A stretch of 64,000 nt of DNA from Paracoccaceae bacterium (GTDB lineage Bacteria > Pseudomonadota > Alphaproteobacteria > Rhodobacterales > Rhodobacteraceae). Made by a program: the position numbers and the translations under genes. Each line of letters begins with the position of its first letter. Position 1 is the first letter of the stretch. The notes beneath the pieces are model-generated. The model was not told the origin of the DNA and did no database searches. It worked only from the letters and a program-made list of their open reading frames with translations. The stretch lies in NCBI GenBank assembly GCA_012103375.1, contig WLWX01000001.1, positions 1,292,501 through 1,356,500 on the forward strand, given 5' to 3'. Shown piece by piece: positions 51,229 through 61,190 of the stretch.

Positions 51229-53202
51229 ATGTATACCGAGCTTGGCCATTTCGCCCTGATCCTCGCCTTCTGCATCGCGATTTTGCAGACGGTCGTTCCG
51301 CTGATCGGTGCGCAAAAGGGCTGGACGGCCTGGATGCGCATCGGTGAACCAGCGGCCAGCCTGCAATTCATCCTGATCGCGGCCAGTTTTGCCGCACTGA
51401 CGCACGCCTTTGTGGTCTCGGATTTCTCGGTCGCGCTGGTCGCGTCGAATTCGCATACGTTGAAGCCGATGCTTTATAAGGTGACCGGCGTTTGGGGCAA
51501 TCACGAAGGGTCGTTGCTTCTCTGGGTGCTGATATTGGCGCTGTTCGGGGCCTGTGCGGCCTGGTTCGGCGGTGGCCTGCCAGCACGGTTGCGCGCCCGC
51601 GTTCTGGGTGTGCAGGGGTCGATCAGCGTGGCGTTTCTGGCCTTCATCCTTTGGACATCGAACCCCTTTGGACGCCTTGAGATTCCACCGTTTAATGGGC
51701 AGGATCTGAACCCGCTGTTGCAGGACGTCGGCCTCGCCTTCCACCCGCCATTCCTCTACCTTGGCTACGTCGGACTTTCGATGAGCTTTTCTTTCGCCGT
51801 CGCCGCCCTCATCGAAGGGCGCGTCGATGCCGCCTGGGGCCGCTGGGTGCGCCCCTGGACGCTGGCGGCATGGCTGTTCCTGACCATCGGCATCGCGCTG
51901 GGGTCGTGGTGGGCGTATTATGAGCTTGGCTGGGGCGGCTTCTGGTTCTGGGATCCGGTCGAAAACGCCAGTTTCATGCCCTGGCTGATTGCGGCCGCTT
52001 TGCTGCATTCGGCCATCGTGGTGGAAAAACGTGAGGCATTGAAAAGCTGGACGGTGCTGCTGGCGATTCTGGCGTTCGGTTTTTCGTTGATCGGAACGTT
52101 CATTGTCAGGTCCGGGGTGCTGACCTCGGTCCATGCCTTCGCCAATGATCCTGAACGCGGGATGTTCATACTGGCGATTCTGGTGGCCTTTACCGGCGGG
52201 GCGCTGGTGCTTTATGCGCTGCGCGCCCATGCCTTGCAGGCCAAGGGCGTGTTTGCGCTGGCCAGCCGCGAAACCGCGCTTATCGCAAATAACGTTCTGC
52301 TGGCGGTGGCCGGGTTCGTCGTGTTCATCGGTACGGTCTGGCCGCTGGTGGCCGAGCTTGCCTGGGGTCAGAAGTTGTCCGTCGGCCCGCCGTTCTTCGA
52401 TGCCGCCTTCACACCCTTCATGGTGGCGCTTGCGATCATCCTGCCCATCGGCGCGATTATTCCGTGGAAACGGGCGCGCTTGGGGCGTGCCGGGCGCAGC
52501 CTGCTGCCCGCCCTGATCGCCGCCATTGCCATCGGCGCCCTGGTCTGGACGATGCAATCTGGTCGCTCGGTCCTGGCACCGATTGCCGCCGTGCTGGCCG
52601 TGTGGATCATCGGCGGGACCCTGGTAGAGCTTTGGACACGCGCCGGTAAAGGCGCCGCGGCGATGAAGTTCCGGCGCCTGGCCGGACTGCCGCGTGCCGA
52701 CTGGGGCAAAGCAGTGGCGCATTCGGGCTTTGCGATCACGCTGTTCGGGGTCGCCGCGCTGACCGCCTGGCAGACCGAGGATATTCGCGTCGCGCAAGTC
52801 GGTGACAGTTTCGATGTCGGGGCCTATCGGGTCACGCTGGACGCGGTGCGCGAAGACGTGCGCGGCCCAAATTGGCAGGCGACCGAGGCGGATGTGACGT
52901 TAAGGCGCAACGGCAATATCGTCGCGCAACTGACGCCCGAGAAACGGTTTTACCCCGTCGCCGGCATGCCAACGACTGAGGCGGCGATTGCAAATGGCGT
53001 GTTCCGTGACCTCTATGTCGTGGTTGGCGATCCGCAGGATGGCGGCGGCTATGCGCTGCGCACCCACATCAAGCCCTTCGCCAACTGGATTTGGGCGGGT
53101 GCGATCATTATGGCGCTTGGCGGCGGACTGTCGCTGAGTGATCGACGCCACCGGATTGCCGCCGGGGCGCGCAAGGTGGTGCGCACGGTGCCTGCGGAAT
53201 GA
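51229..53202 (+). CDS. ccmF: Heme lyase subunit CcmF
   Basis: 657 residues from ATG 51229 (MYTELGHFALIL); the frame is open 36 bases further 5' without homology. About 14 membrane segments. The WWD-type motif is WGGFWFWDPVENASFMPWL (about 240-258), flanked by conserved His residues. The large periplasmic part is near the C-terminus. Ligates heme to CxxCH motifs of apocytochromes with CcmH. Overlaps ccmH by 4 bases. Confidence 0.94.
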   Translation: MYTELGHFALILAFCIAILQTVVPLIGAQKGWTAWMRIGEPAASLQFILIAASFAALTHAFVVSDFSVALVASNSHTLKPMLYKVTGVWGNHEGSLLLWVLILALFGACAAWFGGGLPARLRARVLGVQGSISVAFLAFILWTSNPFGRLEIPPFNGQDLNPLLQDVGLAFHPPFLYLGYVGLSMSFSFAVAALIEGRVDAAWGRWVRPWTLAAWLFLTIGIALGSWWAYYELGWGGFWFWDPVENASFMPWLIAAALLHSAIVVEKREALKSWTVLLAILAFGFSLIGTFIVRSGVLTSVHAFANDPERGMFILAILVAFTGGALVLYALRAHALQAKGVFALASRETALIANNVLLAVAGFVVFIGTVWPLVAELAWGQKLSVGPPFFDAAFTPFMVALAIILPIGAIIPWKRARLGRAGRSLLPALIAAIAIGALVWTMQSGRSVLAPIAAVLAVWIIGGTLVELWTRAGKGAAAMKFRRLAGLPRADWGKAVAHSGFAITLFGVAALTAWQTEDIRVAQVGDSFDVGAYRVTLDAVREDVRGPNWQATEADVTLRRNGNIVAQLTPEKRFYPVAGMPTTEAAIANGVFRDLYVVVGDPQDGGGYALRTHIKPFANWIWAGAIIMALGGGLSLSDRRHRIAAGARKVVRTVPAE

Positions 53203-53645
53203 AACGGCTTGCCCTGATCCTGTGCCTGCTGGCCACGCCGCTTCTTGCCGTTGAACCCTCCGAGATGCTGGCTGATCCGGTGCTGGAGGCCCGCGCGCAG
53301 GCGCTGGATCTGGAACTGCGCTGCGTCAAATGCCAGTCCGAGGCGATTGCGTCATCCAACGCCGCCTGGGCTGCCGATGCGCGGGTGCTGGTGCGCGAGT
53401 TGATTGCCGATGGCAAAAGCGACGCCGAGGTAATGGATTTTTTCGTCGACCGTTATGGCGAGTATGTTCGTATGCGGCCCAAGGCACAGGGTGCCGGGCT
53501 GGTGCTGTGGATTGCCGCGCCGCTGATGCTGCTGGGGGGGATCGGGGTCGCCGTGATGACTCTGCGCCGCCGTCGCGCCGCGCCCGAAGTTGCCCAACTC
53601 AGCGCCGAAGAACAGGCGCGGCTGGACCAATTGCTAGACCGGTAG
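53199..53645 (+). CDS. ccmH: Cytochrome c maturation thiol-reductant CcmH (CcmL/CycL type)
   Basis: 148 residues: signal peptide (MKRLALILCLLATPLLA), redox motif LRCVKCQSEAIASSNA (about 46-51), three-helix periplasmic domain and one C-terminal membrane helix (LVLWIAAPLMLLGGIGVAVMTL). Keeps the apocytochrome CxxCH cysteines reduced for heme attachment. The c-type heme protein at 36939 would be a substrate. Confidence 0.94.
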   Translation: MKRLALILCLLATPLLAVEPSEMLADPVLEARAQALDLELRCVKCQSEAIASSNAAWAADARVLVRELIADGKSDAEVMDFFVDRYGEYVRMRPKAQGAGLVLWIAAPLMLLGGIGVAVMTLRRRRAAPEVAQLSAEEQARLDQLLDR

Positions 53646-53663
53646 GCCCCGTTCGGGCCTTTT
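53645..53663 (+). terminator. Rho-independent terminator after ccmH
   Basis: GGCCC / GGGCC stem with a CGTTC loop, followed by TTTT, starting in the ccmH stop codon. Ends the ccm transcript before the PaaG-like gene. Confidence 0.65.
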
Positions 53664-53665
53664 GC

Positions 53666-53681
53666 TGAACTGATCAGTTCA
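53666..53681. promoter_or_regulatory. Perfect 16-bp palindrome, probable TetR-type operator
   Basis: TGAACTGATCAGTTCA is self-complementary over all 16 bases, 44 bases before the PaaG-like gene. Size and symmetry are typical of operators of TetR-family repressors. No TetR gene is in the window, so the regulator would be encoded elsewhere. Confidence 0.6.
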
Positions 53682-53724
53682 CTAAGGTGCGCGCGAACCC
53701 GAAAACTCAGAAGAGCATCAGCCA

Positions 53725-54501
53725 ATGAATTATGACGCGATTACCCTGACCGAGGCCGACGGCATCGCCGAAATCGCGCTGGCGCGACCCGATGTGATGA
53801 ACGCATTGAACAGCCGGATGCGGGCCGAGGTGACCCATGCGGTAAAGGCCGCCGGGGCGCGCAACCGCGTTGTGGTGCTGACCGGGCAGGGGCGGACCTT
53901 CTGTTCTGGGCAGGATCTGGGGGATCGGGCGAATGTCGCGAACCTGGATCTGGAACGCACGCTGCGTGACGAATACATCCCCATGCTTAGGGCGATATAC
54001 GATTGCCCGGTGCCGACCATCGCCGCCGTCAACGGCCCCGCCGCCGGGGCCGGGGCCAATCTGGCATTGGCCTGTGATGTGGTGATCGCGGCAGAAAGCG
54101 CCGTGTTTCTTCAGGCATTCACCCGCATCGGCTTGATCCCGGACGCAGGCGGCACCTATTGGCTGCCCCGGCAAATGGGGTTCGCCAAAGCCATGGGCGC
54201 GGCGCTGTTTGCCGACAAGATTACCGCACAGCAGGCCAGCGACTGGGGCATGATCTGGGAGGCGGTGGCCGACGCCGATTTTGACGACCACTGGCGCGCC
54301 CGCGCCGCGCATCTGGCAAGCGGCCCGACACAGGCCTATGCCCACGTGAAACAGGCGCTGCGCGCAACCTATGACAACTCATTGGACGACCAACTGGCGC
54401 TGGAGGCTAAGCTGCAGGGCGAATGCGGCAAGACCCGCGATTTCCGCGAAGGCGTGCTGGCCTTCACCGAAAAACGCCCGCCCGGTTATGAGGGGCGGTA
54501 A
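53725..54501 (+). CDS. PaaG-like enoyl-CoA isomerase/hydratase
   Basis: 258 residues, crotonase fold. GRTFCSGQDLGDRA and NGPAAGAGANLALACDVVIAAES form the oxyanion hole. The active-site segment is FTRIGLIPDAGGTYWLPR, which has the Asp and lacks the two Glu of hydratases, as in PaaG (isomerase of phenylacetate ring epoxide to oxepin-CoA and of its later products). FREGVLAFTEKRPPGYEGR is the usual C-terminus. No other paa genes are beside it. Its 3' end overlaps the convergent GT11 gene by 16 bases. Confidence 0.83.
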   Translation: MNYDAITLTEADGIAEIALARPDVMNALNSRMRAEVTHAVKAAGARNRVVVLTGQGRTFCSGQDLGDRANVANLDLERTLRDEYIPMLRAIYDCPVPTIAAVNGPAAGAGANLALACDVVIAAESAVFLQAFTRIGLIPDAGGTYWLPRQMGFAKAMGAALFADKITAQQASDWGMIWEAVADADFDDHWRARAAHLASGPTQAYAHVKQALRATYDNSLDDQLALEAKLQGECGKTRDFREGVLAFTEKRPPGYEGR

Positions 54502-55388
54502 GGACCGGCGCGATAGGGGTCACAGATTGGAAAGCGCGCCCAGTTTTCCGGCACCGATTGCCGCACCGTATCCCAGTGGTGATATTGCCAACGATCCGGC
54601 GCGGTGATGATCTTGCCCGGGTTCCCGATCAGCCAGGCACCCCACCAGGAAAAGGATGAATTGGCAATCACCGCATGGTCGCAACTGGACATCAGGCGCA
54701 TGTCATCAATCGCGGAATTGTCGCTGACCACCTGTATTTCGTGATCGAGCCTCAGGTTGTCGCGCACCCATTCGGGGTCGTCCGAGAATGCAAAGACTGT
54801 GATGTCGCGCGACAGTTCTGCTGCAACATGGGCAACCGCCCGTTCATAATATCCCAACCCGCAAAACGCCAAAGACGCGACCGGATTCCTTTCAGGCAGG
54901 TAGTCATTGCGCCGAATGTGTAGTGCGACAGGGATTGGCGCTTTTTCGATGCGCGTCAGCCAGTTCTTTGCGCCGTCTTCCGGTGGTTTCGCGAACTGGA
55001 ATTCCTGTCTGATCTGTGCGCTGTGATGTTCAAAACACTGTTGGGATTGGAAAAATCCCAAAAGCCAGATATTGCGGTTATGGATCGCGCTCAGCAACTC
55101 GGAGCGCGGGTCTCGTTCACGGGCGCGCCGGTATCGGCGCAGGAATTTCGGCAAGCGCAGACCTGAGCGCGAAGTGTCGCCGTCATTCGGCAGCCGCCAA
55201 TTCGGGCAATCGGGCGGTGTTTCGATCGCAAAGGCGTCAAGCCGGTACCGTTCATGCGCTGGTTTGCCGTTCAGCGCACGGCGATCGAATTCCAGCCGCG
55301 CGCCCCTGTCCAGCGACAGGGCGCGTCCGGCGGCATATTGGAACATCTGGTTTCCAAGCCCGCCTTTTAGCCGCAGTAGGATTCGCAT
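54486..55388 (-). CDS. GT11-family glycosyltransferase (alpha-1,2-fucosyltransferase-like)
   Basis: 300 residues. Family motifs: N-terminal LKGGLGNQMFQYAAGRAL, central VALHIRRNDYL (HxRRxD, GDP-fucose binding) and ANSSFSWWGAWL near 245. These are the three conserved GT11 blocks. Transfers fucose (or a related 6-deoxyhexose) to a surface glycan or nodulation-type oligosaccharide; acceptor unknown. It is downstream of gltA on the same strand, 37 bases away, with no polysaccharide genes near. Confidence 0.83.
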   Translation of the reverse strand: MRILLRLKGGLGNQMFQYAAGRALSLDRGARLEFDRRALNGKPAHERYRLDAFAIETPPDCPNWRLPNDGDTSRSGLRLPKFLRRYRRARERDPRSELLSAIHNRNIWLLGFFQSQQCFEHHSAQIRQEFQFAKPPEDGAKNWLTRIEKAPIPVALHIRRNDYLPERNPVASLAFCGLGYYERAVAHVAAELSRDITVFAFSDDPEWVRDNLRLDHEIQVVSDNSAIDDMRLMSSCDHAVIANSSFSWWGAWLIGNPGKIITAPDRWQYHHWDTVRQSVPENWARFPICDPYRAGPYRPS

Positions 55389-55425
55389 TCACGCAGCCTG
55401 GGTCAGGCCGCCCGGCTTGCGCGGC

Positions 55426-56721
55426 TCAGCGATCCTCAACATCCACATAGTCACGCCCGGTCGGCCCGCAATACAATTGCCGTGGCCGCCCGATTTTCAG
55501 CTGTGGATCGGCAAGCTGTTCTTTCCATTGCGAAATCCAGCCCACAGTGCGGGCCAGCGCGAAGATCGGCGTGAACATTGACGTCGGGAACCCCATCGCA
55601 TCCAGAATGATCCCGGAATAGAAATCAACGTTGGGATACAGCTTCTTTTCGATGAAATAGGGATCTTCCAGTGCGATCTTTTCCAGCGCCTTGGCGACTT
55701 TCAGCGTCTCGTTATTCTCGATCCCCAAAAGGTCCAGAACCTCATCCGCGCTTTGCTTCATCACCTTGGCGCGCGGGTCGAAGTTTTTGTAAACCCGGTG
55801 GCCAAAGCCCATCAGGCGGAATGGGTCGTTCTTGTCTTTTGCGCGCTCGATGTACTCAGGGATCTGATCGACCGTGCCAATCTCCTGCAGCATCTCCAGC
55901 GCTGCCTGATTGGCCCCGCCATGCGCGGGCCCCCAAAGACAGGCAATTCCGGCGGCGATACAGGCAAACGGGTTCGCGCCCGACGATGACGCCAGCCGAA
56001 CCGTGCTGGTCGAGGCATTCTGTTCATGGTCCGCATGCAGCGTGAAAATCCGGTCCATCGCGCGGGCCAGGATCGGGTTGACCTCATAATCCTCGGCCGG
56101 GACCGAAAAGCACATGCGCAAGAAGTTCGAGGCATAGTCCAGGTCATTTCGCGGATACACGAACGGCTGGCCGATCGTGTATTTATAGGCCCAGGCCGCG
56201 ATCGTCGGCATTTTGGCAATCAGCCGGATCGACGCAACCTCGCGCTGGTGCGGGTCATTGATGTCGGTGCTGTCGTGGTAAAACGCGCTCATCGCGCCGA
56301 CGACACCGACCATGACGGCCATCGGGTGCGCATCGCGGCGGAAGCCCCGGAACAGGAACTGCATCTGTTCGTGCAGCATGGTGTGGTTGGTCACCAGCGC
56401 TTCGAATTCTTCTAGCTGGTTGCCTGACGGAAGTTCCCCGTAAAGCAGCAGATAGCAGACTTCCAGGAAATGCGATTTTTCCGCCAGCTGGTCGATCGGG
56501 TATCCGCGATGCAGCAATTCACCCTTGTCGCCGTCAATGAAAGTGATGGCGCTGTCGGTGGACGCGGTCGAGGTAAAGCCCGGATCATATGTAAATACGT
56601 CACCCTTGGCGTAGAGTTTACGAATGTCGATGACGTCCGGCCCGGCGGTCGGCGAATAGATCGGCAGATCAATTTCCTTATCGCCGAAGCTGAGTTTGGC
56701 GGTTCCTGATTGTTCGGTCAT
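55426..56721 (-). CDS. gltA: Citrate synthase (type II)
   Basis: 431 residues, normal for type II bacterial citrate synthase. Active-site His in [18 protein letters not shown] (about 265), His in [19 protein letters not shown] (about 306) and Asp in [13 protein letters not shown] (about 363). Ends in [15 protein letters not shown]-like sequence ([13 protein letters not shown]), a common alphaproteobacterial tail. GGGAGATGTTC precedes the ATG on this strand. Confidence 0.95.
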   Translation of the reverse strand: MTEQSGTAKLSFGDKEIDLPIYSPTAGPDVIDIRKLYAKGDVFTYDPGFTSTASTDSAITFIDGDKGELLHRGYPIDQLAEKSHFLEVCYLLLYGELPSGNQLEEFEALVTNHTMLHEQMQFLFRGFRRDAHPMAVMVGVVGAMSAFYHDSTDINDPHQREVASIRLIAKMPTIAAWAYKYTIGQPFVYPRNDLDYASNFLRMCFSVPAEDYEVNPILARAMDRIFTLHADHEQNASTSTVRLASSSGANPFACIAAGIACLWGPAHGGANQAALEMLQEIGTVDQIPEYIERAKDKNDPFRLMGFGHRVYKNFDPRAKVMKQSADEVLDLLGIENNETLKVAKALEKIALEDPYFIEKKLYPNVDFYSGIILDAMGFPTSMFTPIFALARTVGWISQWKEQLADPQLKIGRPRQLYCGPTGRDYVDVEDR

Positions 56722-56774
56722 CTGAACATCTCCCGTTGGGCGGTCGGCCCGCAGGGCGCGTCCGGAATTGTTGT

Positions 56775-58187
56775 TTACCCCGTCACATCGGTGATCCGGG
56801 CGAGGGTTTCTTCCCGCCCCAGTACCACCATCATGTCGAAGACACTGGGCGTGGCCGAACGGCCTGCCAGCGCTGATCGGAGTGGGCCGGCAAGTTTCCC
56901 CAGCCCGATCCCATGCGCCTGGGTCACGGTAGTTGCCGCAGCCTCAAGCGCCTCTCGCGACCAGCTATCATTTTGCAGGTGCGGCGTCAATTCAGCCAGC
57001 AGGGTGCGGCCCTGTTCGTCCAGCGCTTTTGCGGCCTTTTCGTCACAGGTGATCGGACGAGAGGTCAGGATAAAATGCGCTTTTTCAAGAAGTTCCGGAT
57101 ACGTCTTGGCACGTTCCTTCAATTGCGGCATCGCCCGGGTCAGCCCTTCGGCCTGACTTTCGCTCAATTCTGCTTGACCCGTTGCCGCCAGGAATTCCGC
57201 CACTTCTGCTGTGAGTGCAGCATCATCCGTGGCCGCGATATGCTGACCACAAAGATTGGCAAGCTTCTTGGTGTCAAACCGGCTGGGTGAGCGTCCAATA
57301 CCGGCCAGATCGAACCAATCTGTCGCCTGCCGCGTGGTGAAAAACTCATCATCTCCGTGGCTCCAGCCCAGCCGCGCAAGGTAGTTGCGCATCCCACTAG
57401 CCGGATAGCCTGCTTGCTGCCATTCGCCGACCCCCAGCGCGCCATGGCGTTTGGACAGTTTCTTGCCGTCCTCGCCATGGATCAGCGGGATATGCGCCCA
57501 GACCGGCACGTCCCAACCCATGGCGTCGTAAACCATGATTTGCCGCGCGGCGTTGTTCAGGTGATCGTCGCCCCGGATCACGTGGGTCACGCCCATGTCG
57601 TGATCGTCAACCACCACGGCCAGCATATAGACCGGCGTACCGTCGCTGCGCAGAACGATCATATCGTCCAACTGGTCATTGCGGAATTTCACCGTGCCTT
57701 GCACGGCATCCTCGATCACCGTCTCACCCTCCTGCGGGGCCTTCACGCGGATCGCGAAGGGCGCATCGGGATGCGTCGCAGGATCAGCATCGCGCCAGGG
57801 GCTTTGGAACAGAGTCGACCGCCCCTCGGCCTTTGCAGCCTCGCGAAAGGCGGCGATTTCGTCGGGGGTCGAGAAGCATTTATAGGCATGGCCGCTGTCC
57901 AGCATCGCCTGGGCCACTTCTGCGTGGCGCGCGGCCCCGGCGGCCTGGCTGACAGGGTCGCCATCCCAGTCAAGGCCCAGCCAGCGCATCCCGTCCAGGA
58001 TCGCCTGCGTCGCCGCAGGGGTCGACCGCGCGCGGTCGGTATCTTCGATCCGCAACAGAAATTGCCCGCCATGGCGGCGCGCGAACAGCCAGTTGAACAG
58101 CGCGGTGCGCGCCCCACCGATATGCAGATAGCCGGTGGGCGATGGGGCAAATCGGGTGACAACCGGGGTGGCGGGGGTGTCAGGCAT
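56775..58187 (-). CDS. gltX: Glutamyl-tRNA synthetase
   Basis: 470 residues, class I. HIGH motif in [15 protein letters not shown] (about 18-32), KMSKS-type motif [12 protein letters not shown] (about 240). Catalytic fold followed by an anticodon-binding domain. Charges tRNA-Glu (and often tRNA-Gln in organisms with GatCAB). Upstream of gltA on the same strand, 53 bases apart; divergent from comEC. Confidence 0.95.
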   Translation of the reverse strand: MPDTPATPVVTRFAPSPTGYLHIGGARTALFNWLFARRHGGQFLLRIEDTDRARSTPAATQAILDGMRWLGLDWDGDPVSQAAGAARHAEVAQAMLDSGHAYKCFSTPDEIAAFREAAKAEGRSTLFQSPWRDADPATHPDAPFAIRVKAPQEGETVIEDAVQGTVKFRNDQLDDMIVLRSDGTPVYMLAVVVDDHDMGVTHVIRGDDHLNNAARQIMVYDAMGWDVPVWAHIPLIHGEDGKKLSKRHGALGVGEWQQAGYPASGMRNYLARLGWSHGDDEFFTTRQATDWFDLAGIGRSPSRFDTKKLANLCGQHIAATDDAALTAEVAEFLAATGQAELSESQAEGLTRAMPQLKERAKTYPELLEKAHFILTSRPITCDEKAAKALDEQGRTLLAELTPHLQNDSWSREALEAAATTVTQAHGIGLGKLAGPLRSALAGRSATPSVFDMMVVLGREETLARITDVTG

Positions 58188-58265
58188 CGGGCGTTAACCT
58201 TTTGGAAACCAAGAATGAGCGACAGTTGACGCACCAGTCGGCGCGCAGTCGGCACGGTCTATTGA

Positions 58266-60404
58266 ATGCTATGGCGGAGGACAAGGGTGGCCCAGTTCGG
58301 GCCTCTGCGCCGGGGGGGTGCGGGGCTGACAATGCTGATCAACGGGCAGCGGGGGCATCTGTTCCCCTGGGTGCCCGTGTGCCTTGCGCTTGGCATTGGT
58401 GGGTATTTTTCGCTGCCGGTCGAACCGACACTGCCGCAATGGGCCGGGCTGCTTGGGATGCTGGTGCTTTTGGCGCTGATCTGGGCGGTCTGGGCGCGCC
58501 ACAATGTCGGGTTGATCGCGCTTGTGCTGGTATTGGGCGGGCTGGCGCTGGCCGGGCTGCGCAGCCATATGGTTGCCGATCCGGTGCTGGGTTTTCGATA
58601 TTACGGCCCGATCGAGGGGCGCGTGGTGACCATCGACCGGTCCCTGTCCGACAAGACCCGGCTGACGCTGGACCGGGTCCGGCTGGATCGAGTCTCGCCC
58701 GCGAAAACGCCCGGACGGGTGCGGGTTTCCCTGCATGGCGATTGGGATTTCGCGCCGCAGGCCGGGGCAATCATCGCCACCACCGGCCATCTGTCGCCGC
58801 CCCAGGGCCCGGACGAACCCGGCGGGTTCGATTTTCAGCGTCAGGCCTATTTTCGCGGTCTTGGCGCGGTTGGGTATACGCGTACGCCCGTGGTCCGGCT
58901 GGCCGAGCCGGCGGCTGGTGCAACGCTTTGGGTTTATCGTCTGCGTTTGCGGATATCGGCGGCGATGCAGGCGCGGATGCCCGGCGACACCGGCGCATTT
59001 GCAGCCGCGGTAACCACCGGAGATCGCTCAGCAATGCGGCGCGAGTCGCTGGATGCGCTGCGGGCCTCGAACCTGGCGCATTTGTTGGCAATCTCGGGGT
59101 TGCACATGGGGTTGCTGACGGGGTTCGTCTTTGCCGCCCTGCGCCTTGGGCTGGCGGCGATCCCGCCGCTGGCGCTGCGCTGGCCGATCCGCAAAATCGC
59201 CGCCGTCGGGGCATTGGGGGCCGGTGCATTCTATCTGGCGCTGTCGGGTGGCAACGTCGCGACCGAGCGTGCCTTCATCATGGTTGCCGTCGTTTTGACC
59301 GCCGTTCTGCTGGAACGGCGCGCGCTGACCCTGCGCGCCGTGGCCCTTGCGGCGCTGATCGTCCTGATATTGCGACCCGAAGCGCTGATCGAGCCTGGGT
59401 TCCAGATGTCTTTCGCCGCCACCACAGCCCTGATCGCCGTCTTTGCTGGCTTGCGCGGGCGCGACACCGTCGCGGTCCCCCGATGGGCGCGACCAGTGGT
59501 GGCGGTGGTGATTTCATCCGCCGTCGCGGGGGCCGCAACAGCCCCTTTCGGTGCGGCGCATTTCAATCAGGTCGCGCATTTCGGGTTGATCGCCAATGTC
59601 CTGAGCGTGCCACTGATGGGCATCACGGTGGTGCCCGGCGCCGTCATCGCAGCCCTGTTGTGGCCGATTGGCGCCGCCGGGCTGGGTCTGGCGCTAATGC
59701 AACCGTCGATCGACTGGATCCTTGGCGTGGCCAGCGTGGTTGCGGCGCGTGATGATGCCGTATCGCTGGTGCCTGCGCCGAGGCCCTGGGTGTTGCCGGT
59801 TCTGGCGCTCGGCGGTTTGTTGGTGATCCTCTGGCAGGGGCGGGCGCGTTGGATCGGGGTCGTTCCGGTTCTGGCCGCCCTTTCAATCTGGGTGCTTGAC
59901 GAACGCCCCGATGTCCTGATTGCCGGCGACGGCGCCCTGATCGGGGTGCTGACACCCCAAGGGCGGGCGCTGTCCAAGCCGCGCGGCGGTGGATTTGTGG
60001 CGCGCAGCTGGCTGGAAAACGATGGCGATGCGGCGTCGCAACAAGACGCTGCGGCGCGCCTGGATCCGGCAATAGATGGCGTCTGGAGCCATGATCTTGC
60101 CAGCACCCCGCTGCACCACCTGTTTGGCAAAGCTGGCGTCGCGCTGGCCGATCGTTTCTGCACCACCGGTACGATCACCATTATCGCCGGGGATGGCCTC
60201 GATTCCGGGCCATGCGTCATGCTGGATCAGCAGGTTCTGCGCGATACCGGAACGCTTGCGATCCGGGTGGATGCTAATGGTGCTCTGTGGTTGCGCAGCG
60301 CCTGTGAATATCAGGGTCAGCGCCCATGGAGCCGTTGCAGGCGTGCCGCCGAAGCGCGCAAAATCTGGCAATCCGCGACGGGTCTGTCGACCCCTGCCGA
60401 TTGA
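58266..60404 (+). CDS. comEC: ComEC/Rec2-family DNA uptake channel
   Basis: 712 residues with about ten membrane helices. The competence core is seen in RASNLAHLLAISGLHMGLLTGF, GGNVATERAFIMVAVVLTAVL, LIEPGFQMSFAATTALI and FNQVAHFGLIANVLSVPLMG; an N-terminal OB-like DUF4131 region precedes it. The C-terminal beta-lactamase-like domain of longer ComEC proteins is short or degenerate (PDVLIAGDGALIGVLTPQG). Moves single-stranded DNA across the inner membrane. ATG 58332 is another possible start. Confidence 0.85.
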   Translation: MLWRRTRVAQFGPLRRGGAGLTMLINGQRGHLFPWVPVCLALGIGGYFSLPVEPTLPQWAGLLGMLVLLALIWAVWARHNVGLIALVLVLGGLALAGLRSHMVADPVLGFRYYGPIEGRVVTIDRSLSDKTRLTLDRVRLDRVSPAKTPGRVRVSLHGDWDFAPQAGAIIATTGHLSPPQGPDEPGGFDFQRQAYFRGLGAVGYTRTPVVRLAEPAAGATLWVYRLRLRISAAMQARMPGDTGAFAAAVTTGDRSAMRRESLDALRASNLAHLLAISGLHMGLLTGFVFAALRLGLAAIPPLALRWPIRKIAAVGALGAGAFYLALSGGNVATERAFIMVAVVLTAVLLERRALTLRAVALAALIVLILRPEALIEPGFQMSFAATTALIAVFAGLRGRDTVAVPRWARPVVAVVISSAVAGAATAPFGAAHFNQVAHFGLIANVLSVPLMGITVVPGAVIAALLWPIGAAGLGLALMQPSIDWILGVASVVAARDDAVSLVPAPRPWVLPVLALGGLLVILWQGRARWIGVVPVLAALSIWVLDERPDVLIAGDGALIGVLTPQGRALSKPRGGGFVARSWLENDGDAASQQDAAARLDPAIDGVWSHDLASTPLHHLFGKAGVALADRFCTTGTITIIAGDGLDSGPCVMLDQQVLRDTGTLAIRVDANGALWLRSACEYQGQRPWSRCRRAAEARKIWQSATGLSTPAD

Positions 60405-60428
60405 GCCCGAACGCAGATGCAGCCCCGT

Positions 60429-61118
60429 TCAGTAGGTTCGGATCAGACCGACCAAACGCCCCTGTACCTTGACCTGGCTGTCCCGGAATACGCGGGTTTC
60501 ATAGGCCGGATTTGCAGCCTCCAACGCGATCGAGCCGCCGTTCCGGTGGAAGCGTTTCAACGTCGCTTCCTGCCCTTCGACCAGCGCGACGACGATGTCA
60601 CCATTGTCAGCGGTCGGCGTTTCACGGATCACCACGACATCGCCGTCGTTGATCCCGGCATCAATCATCGAATCGCCCTTCACCTCTAACGCATAGTGGT
60701 GGCCCTTGCCCGACAACATCTGCCCGGGCACCGCCACGTTATGCGACACTTCACTGATCGCCTCGATCGGGACGCCGGCGGCGATCCGGCCCATGACCGG
60801 GATTTCCAGCGCGTCAGCCTCAACCGGCTGCGCAGCAGACGGACGCGGCGCTTTGTCACCCTCAATCACGCGGGGCGTGAACGCAGGGCGGGATTTTTCC
60901 ATCGCTTCGGGCAGTTTCAGGATTTCGAGCGCGCGCGCACGATGTGGAAGGCGGCGGATAAATCCGCGTTCTTCAAGCGCCGTGATCAGCCGGTGAATGC
61001 CGGATTTGGAGCGTAGATCCAGCGCATCTTTCATTTCCTCAAACGAAGGTGAGACGCCATCTTGCTGCACCCGACGATTGATGAAATTCAGCAATTCCAG
61101 TTGTTTGCGCGTCAACAT
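60429..61118 (-). CDS. lexA: SOS repressor LexA
   Basis: 229 residues. N-terminal winged helix ([29 protein letters not shown] with [19 protein letters not shown]). Autocleavage site Ala-Gly in [11 protein letters not shown] (about 113-114), catalytic Ser in [11 protein letters not shown] and Lys in GQEATLKRF. Represses DNA-damage genes until RecA-stimulated cleavage. Convergent with comEC with 24 bases between. Confidence 0.94.
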   Translation of the reverse strand: MLTRKQLELLNFINRRVQQDGVSPSFEEMKDALDLRSKSGIHRLITALEERGFIRRLPHRARALEILKLPEAMEKSRPAFTPRVIEGDKAPRPSAAQPVEADALEIPVMGRIAAGVPIEAISEVSHNVAVPGQMLSGKGHHYALEVKGDSMIDAGINDGDVVVIRETPTADNGDIVVALVEGQEATLKRFHRNGGSIALEAANPAYETRVFRDSQVKVQGRLVGLIRTY

Positions 61119-61139
61119 ATTCGCACCCCGTTGATCTGT

Positions 61140-61179
61140 GTTCGGGGTATGTTCTAAGGCTGTTCCTGTTTCGTGTCAA
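61140..61179 (-). promoter_or_regulatory. lexA promoter with SOS box overlapping the -10 region
   Basis: On the plus strand GTTC-N7-GTTC lies at 61140-61154, the direct-repeat SOS box of alphaproteobacteria, here 22-36 bases upstream of lexA. In the lexA direction a perfect -35 TTGACA (61174-61179) is followed after 17 bases by TAGAAC (61151-61156), which overlaps the SOS box. So LexA can repress its own gene, independently of the upstream trp-moa operon. Confidence 0.75.
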
Positions 61180-61190
61180 CTGTTGCAACG

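Noticed and set aside
58202-59752. Alternative long open frame over comEC
   Set aside because: Arg/Gly/Ala-rich shadow of the comEC reading frame; comEC has clear membrane helices and family motifs.
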